A DNA stretch of 64,000 nucleotides, taken from the NCBI GenBank assembly GCA_050010595.1, contig JBEKKS010000005.1, forward strand, positions 124,001 through 188,000. The letters are read 5' to 3'. The position numbers and the translations under genes were made by a program. The DNA is from Palsa-513 sp050010595 (lineage in GTDB: Bacteria; Actinomycetota; Thermoleophilia; Solirubrobacterales; Solirubrobacteraceae). How positions within the stretch are numbered: the first letter of the stretch is position 1; the number at the start of each line of letters is the position of its first letter. The notes below the pieces were generated by a model. The model made no database searches, had not been told where the DNA came from, and worked only from the letters and a program-made list of their open reading frames with translations. Of the stretch, positions 61,579 to 64,000 are shown in pieces.

Positions 61579-62205
61579 TTGCGCAGCAGGATCGCCCGGA
61601 CCGCCTGCCCGCCGCGGTGGACGCTCGCGCTCACGGCGACGGCCGTCGCCCTGGCCGGCTGCTCGATCTCGTTGAGCGCCTCGAACCTGCGCGCCTGGCG
61701 CGTGCCATCCGCAGCGATGGAGCCGACGCTTCGAGCCGGCGAGACCGTCTACACGAAATCCGGCCGGCTGCACCTTCGCATCGACGACGTCGTCATCTTC
61801 CACCCGCCGCGCGGCGCGACGCGCGGCGGCGGCTTGGGCGTCTGCGGCGCGCCGCGGCGTACCGGCACGCTCTGCTCGCGACCGTCGGGCGGCCCGAGTG
61901 GCGTCTTCTACATCAAGCGCGTGGTCGCGCTCGGCGGCCAACGCGTCGCGATGTTCGGCGGCCACGTCGTGCTCGACGGTGAGGTCCAGTCCGAGCCGTT
62001 CGCCCGCACCGCTCAGTGCGTCCTCGCGGCGATCTGCAACTACCCGCAAACGATCACGGTCCCGCGGGGCGACGCCTTCGTGCTCGGCGACGATCGCGGC
62101 AGCTCGGACGACAGCCGCTTCTGGGGCCCCGTGCCGGTCTCCTGGATCATCGGCGTTGCCGAGATCTGCAACAGCTCGCGCAAGCACTGCCGCGCCGTGA
62201 GCTGA
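61579..62205 (+). CDS. Signal peptidase I-like protein lacking the Ser nucleophile
   Basis: 208 residues from a TTG. S26 boxes are recognisable: RVPSAAMEPTLRAGETVYTK (box B), VFYIKRVVALGG with general-base Lys113 (box D), and GDDRGSSDDSRFWGPVP (box E). In active enzymes the residue before Met in box B is the nucleophile Ser; here it is Ala46 (VPSAAM). The N-terminus ends with LAGC (Cys28), a lipobox, so it may be a lipoprotein rather than a classical type-II membrane protein. Sits between purC and purS, same strand. Confidence 0.78.
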   Translation: MRSRIARTACPPRWTLALTATAVALAGCSISLSASNLRAWRVPSAAMEPTLRAGETVYTKSGRLHLRIDDVVIFHPPRGATRGGGLGVCGAPRRTGTLCSRPSGGPSGVFYIKRVVALGGQRVAMFGGHVVLDGEVQSEPFARTAQCVLAAICNYPQTITVPRGDAFVLGDDRGSSDDSRFWGPVPVSWIIGVAEICNSSRKHCRAVS

Positions 62206-62305
62206 GCCCCTGGCCCGCTCGGCGAGCGTCTAGCCGACGAGCCCGCCCGCGTACTCAACCGCCGTCGCACGCTACATCGTCGCACGCCACTAGCATGCAA
62301 GGCAA

Positions 62306-62530
62306 GTGCACGCACGCATCCTCGTCCGTCCGAAAGCCGGGATCCTCGACCCCCAGGGCGCGGTCACCGAGCGGGCGCTTTCCCAGCTCGGCTTCGCCGG
62401 CGTCAGCGAGGTCCGCATCGGCCGCCTGATCGAGCTCGAGGTCGCCGATTCCGACGCGCTGCCGGAGATGTGCGAGCGCCTGCTGGCGAACCCGCTCATC
62501 GAGGACTACGAGATTCTCAGCGCCGAGTGA
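62306..62530 (+). CDS. purS: FGAM synthase subunit PurS
   Basis: 74 residues from a GTG. HARILVRPKAGILDPQGAVTERALSQLGFAGVSEVRIGRLIELEV is typical PurS. It scaffolds PurQ and PurL for FGAR amidotransferase. Its stop overlaps the purQ start (GTGA). Confidence 0.93.
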   Translation: MHARILVRPKAGILDPQGAVTERALSQLGFAGVSEVRIGRLIELEVADSDALPEMCERLLANPLIEDYEILSAE

Positions 62531-63207
62531 AGTTCGGCGTAATCACCTTTCCCGGCAGCTGTGACGACGTCGATGCGCAGCTTGCGTGCGCGCGCGTCGG
62601 CGACGTCGTCGCGCTCTGGCACGGCGACCGCGACCTCCAGGGCGTCGACGCGGTGATCGTCCCGGGCGGCTTCTCCTATGGCGACTACCTGCGCGTCGGC
62701 GCGATCGCGCGGTTCGCGCCGATCATGACCGAGGTGATCGAGTTCGCACAGGCCGGCGGTCACGTGATGGGGATCTGCAACGGCTTCCAGGTGCTCTGCG
62801 AAGCGGGCCTGCTCCCCGGCGCCCTGCTGACCAACGCGAGCGTGCGCTTCGTCTGCCGCCAGGTCTCGCTCGAGGTCGTCAACCCCGACACCGACTTCAC
62901 GCGCTCGCTCGAGCGCGGCAAACGGCTGTCGATCCCGGTCAAGCACACGACGGGCCGCTACTACGCGCCCGAGCGCGAGCTCGACCGGATCGAGGCCGCC
63001 GGCCAGGTCCTGCTGCGCTACGCGCCAGGTCAGAACCCCAACGGCGCCCTGCGCGACATCGCGGGCGTGATGAACGAGCGCGGCAACGTCTTCGGCCTGA
63101 TGCCCCACCCCGAGCACGCTGTCGATCCACTGACCGGCTCGGCCGACGGGCTCGGGCTATTCGCATCCTTGCGTGACTCGCTGTCCTTTGTTGGGGGCGG
63201 TCTGTGA
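62527..63207 (+). CDS. purQ: FGAM synthase glutaminase subunit
   Basis: 226 residues. VITFPGSCDDVDAQLACARVG, PGGFSYGDYLRVGAIARFAP, nucleophile Cys in VMGICNGFQVLCEAGLLPGAL and the His/Glu of NVFGLMPHPEHAVDPL are the complete class-I glutaminase set. It supplies ammonia to PurL. GTG start overlaps purS; its TGA overlaps the purL GTG. Confidence 0.96.
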   Translation: MKFGVITFPGSCDDVDAQLACARVGDVVALWHGDRDLQGVDAVIVPGGFSYGDYLRVGAIARFAPIMTEVIEFAQAGGHVMGICNGFQVLCEAGLLPGALLTNASVRFVCRQVSLEVVNPDTDFTRSLERGKRLSIPVKHTTGRYYAPERELDRIEAAGQVLLRYAPGQNPNGALRDIAGVMNERGNVFGLMPHPEHAVDPLTGSADGLGLFASLRDSLSFVGGGL

Positions 63208-64000
63208 GCCTCGCGGCCGCCGCTCTTCACGAAAAAGCGCGTGAGCTGGGTCTCTCGCAGTTCGAGACGCAGCGCATCCTCGAGCTGCTCGGGCGCGAGC
63301 CGAACGAGGTCGAGCTGGCGATGCTCTCGCTGCTGTGGTCCGAGCACTGCGCCTACAAGCACTCGAAGCTGCTGCTACAGACCCTCCCGAGCGAGGGACC
63401 GCGGCTCCTGATGGGTCCCGGTGAGAACGCGGGCGCGATCGATGTCGGCGAGGGCTGGGCGATCGCCTTCAAGGTCGAGTCGCACAACCACCCGAGCGCC
63501 GTCGAGCCGTTCCAGGGCGCGGCGACAGGCGTCGGCGGCATCCTGCGTGACATCTTCGCGATCGGCGCACGGCCGATCGCCTCGCTTGATTCGCTGCGCT
63601 TTGGCGAGCCGACGAGCGAGCGCTCGCGCTACCTGCTCGACCGCTGCGTTGGCGGGATCGGCCACTACGGCAACTCGATCGGCGTGCCGACGATCGGCGG
63701 CGAGGTCTACTTCGAGGGGCCCTATGAGCAGAACTGCCTCGTCAACGCGATGTCGATCGGGCTCGCGCGCGCAGATCGCATGATCCGCTCCGCCGCCGCC
63801 GGCCCCGGCAACCTGCTGGTGCTGTTCGGCGCCTCGACCGGCCGCGACGGGATCGGCGGCGCGTCGGTGCTCGCCTCAGCCGAGCTCGGCGAGGGCGACG
63901 AGGCCAAGCGCCCGAGCGTCCAGGTCGGCGACCCGTTCTCGGAGAAGAAGCTGATGGAGGTCTCGCTCGAGCTGCTCGACCGCGACCTGCTCGTCGCGCT
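63204..64000 (+). CDS. purL: FGAM synthase large subunit (partial, runs off window)
   Basis: GTG overlapping the purQ stop (GTGA). The first 265 residues are seen: LSLLWSEHCAYKHSKLLLQTLP, GENAGAIDVGEGWAIAFKVESHNHPSAVEPFQGAATGVGG and IGVPTIGGEVYFEGPYEQN, standard small-PurL motifs including the ATP/Mg site. The frame stays open to base 64000. The purS-purQ-purL operon of the three-subunit type is therefore present. Confidence 0.95.
   Translation, partial: MSLAAAALHEKARELGLSQFETQRILELLGREPNEVELAMLSLLWSEHCAYKHSKLLLQTLPSEGPRLLMGPGENAGAIDVGEGWAIAFKVESHNHPSAVEPFQGAATGVGGILRDIFAIGARPIASLDSLRFGEPTSERSRYLLDRCVGGIGHYGNSIGVPTIGGEVYFEGPYEQNCLVNAMSIGLARADRMIRSAAAGPGNLLVLFGASTGRDGIGGASVLASAELGEGDEAKRPSVQVGDPFSEKKLMEVSLELLDRDLLVA

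Overview
The window is GC-rich bacterial DNA (I judge roughly 68-70% G+C by eye) with many GTG starts and frequent ATGA/GTGA gene overlaps. It carries inositol-3-phosphate synthase, a dnaK-grpE-dnaJ-hspR operon with HspR-type control, and a purS/Q/L purine pathway. Together these point to an actinobacterium. The style of the genes (alpha-E/circularly permuted ATP-grasp cluster, arylsulfotransferase, many exported proteins of unknown function) suggests class Thermoleophilia (Solirubrobacterales-like), but that placement is inference. No rRNA, tRNA or CRISPR array was seen, and no gene-free stretch exceeds 300 bases.

Layout. 1-2639: end of a circularly permuted ATP-grasp gene, an alpha-E gene and a transglutaminase, a conserved trio. 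2681-7123: exported arylsulfotransferase-like and unknown proteins, then L-2-hydroxyglutarate oxidase. 7079-9503 (minus): lipB-lipA plus a rhomboid-fold protein lacking catalytic residues. 9568-15891: GT39 membrane glycosyltransferase, an exported protein, a TPR/BTAD regulator and a DsbA-like protein. 16067-21550: lpdA, arfB, a thiamine block (thiE diverging from thiO-thiS-thiG-SnoaL). 21578-26166: aldo/keto reductase, then an overlapping argF/RNA methyltransferase/MDR oxidoreductase operon. 26484-32161: an inositol-lipid-like locus (GT4-PHP fusion, ino1, ArsR-type regulator, CDP-alcohol phosphotransferase, PAP2). 32226-37392: endonuclease III, haemolysin-III family protein, fatty acid desaturase, PucR/CdaR-like regulator and two paralogous exported proteins.

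37526-49750 holds the heat-shock genes. dnaK-grpE-dnaJ-hspR and clpB share a near-identical 27-bp inverted repeat over their promoters, presumably the HspR operator of this lineage. Between them lie two unusual multidomain proteins in one minus-strand operon: PAS-degenerate GGDEF-membrane-glycoside hydrolase, followed by a site-2 protease-CBS-receiver fusion.

49808-53519 is a complete 3.7-kb IS1595-family mobile element with 29-bp terminal inverted repeats, an 8-bp target duplication (CATGCACC) and seven possible passenger genes, including a DUF3892 gene, a DNA-binding protein whose promoter is interlocked with that of the transposase, and a coupled pair ending in a PIN-domain protein. Removing the element and one copy of the duplication restores three abutting perfect 24-bp palindromes, each centred on GCATGC. 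A second, intact two-unit array of the same kind lies at 11813-11860. This palindrome family is the most unfamiliar signal in the window.

53570-56632: exported, OsmC, methyltransferase and small membrane proteins. 56883-64000: purine biosynthesis genes purD-purE, purB, purC, purS-purQ-purL, with a signal-peptidase-like gene lacking its serine nucleophile between purC and purS. purL runs off the end.
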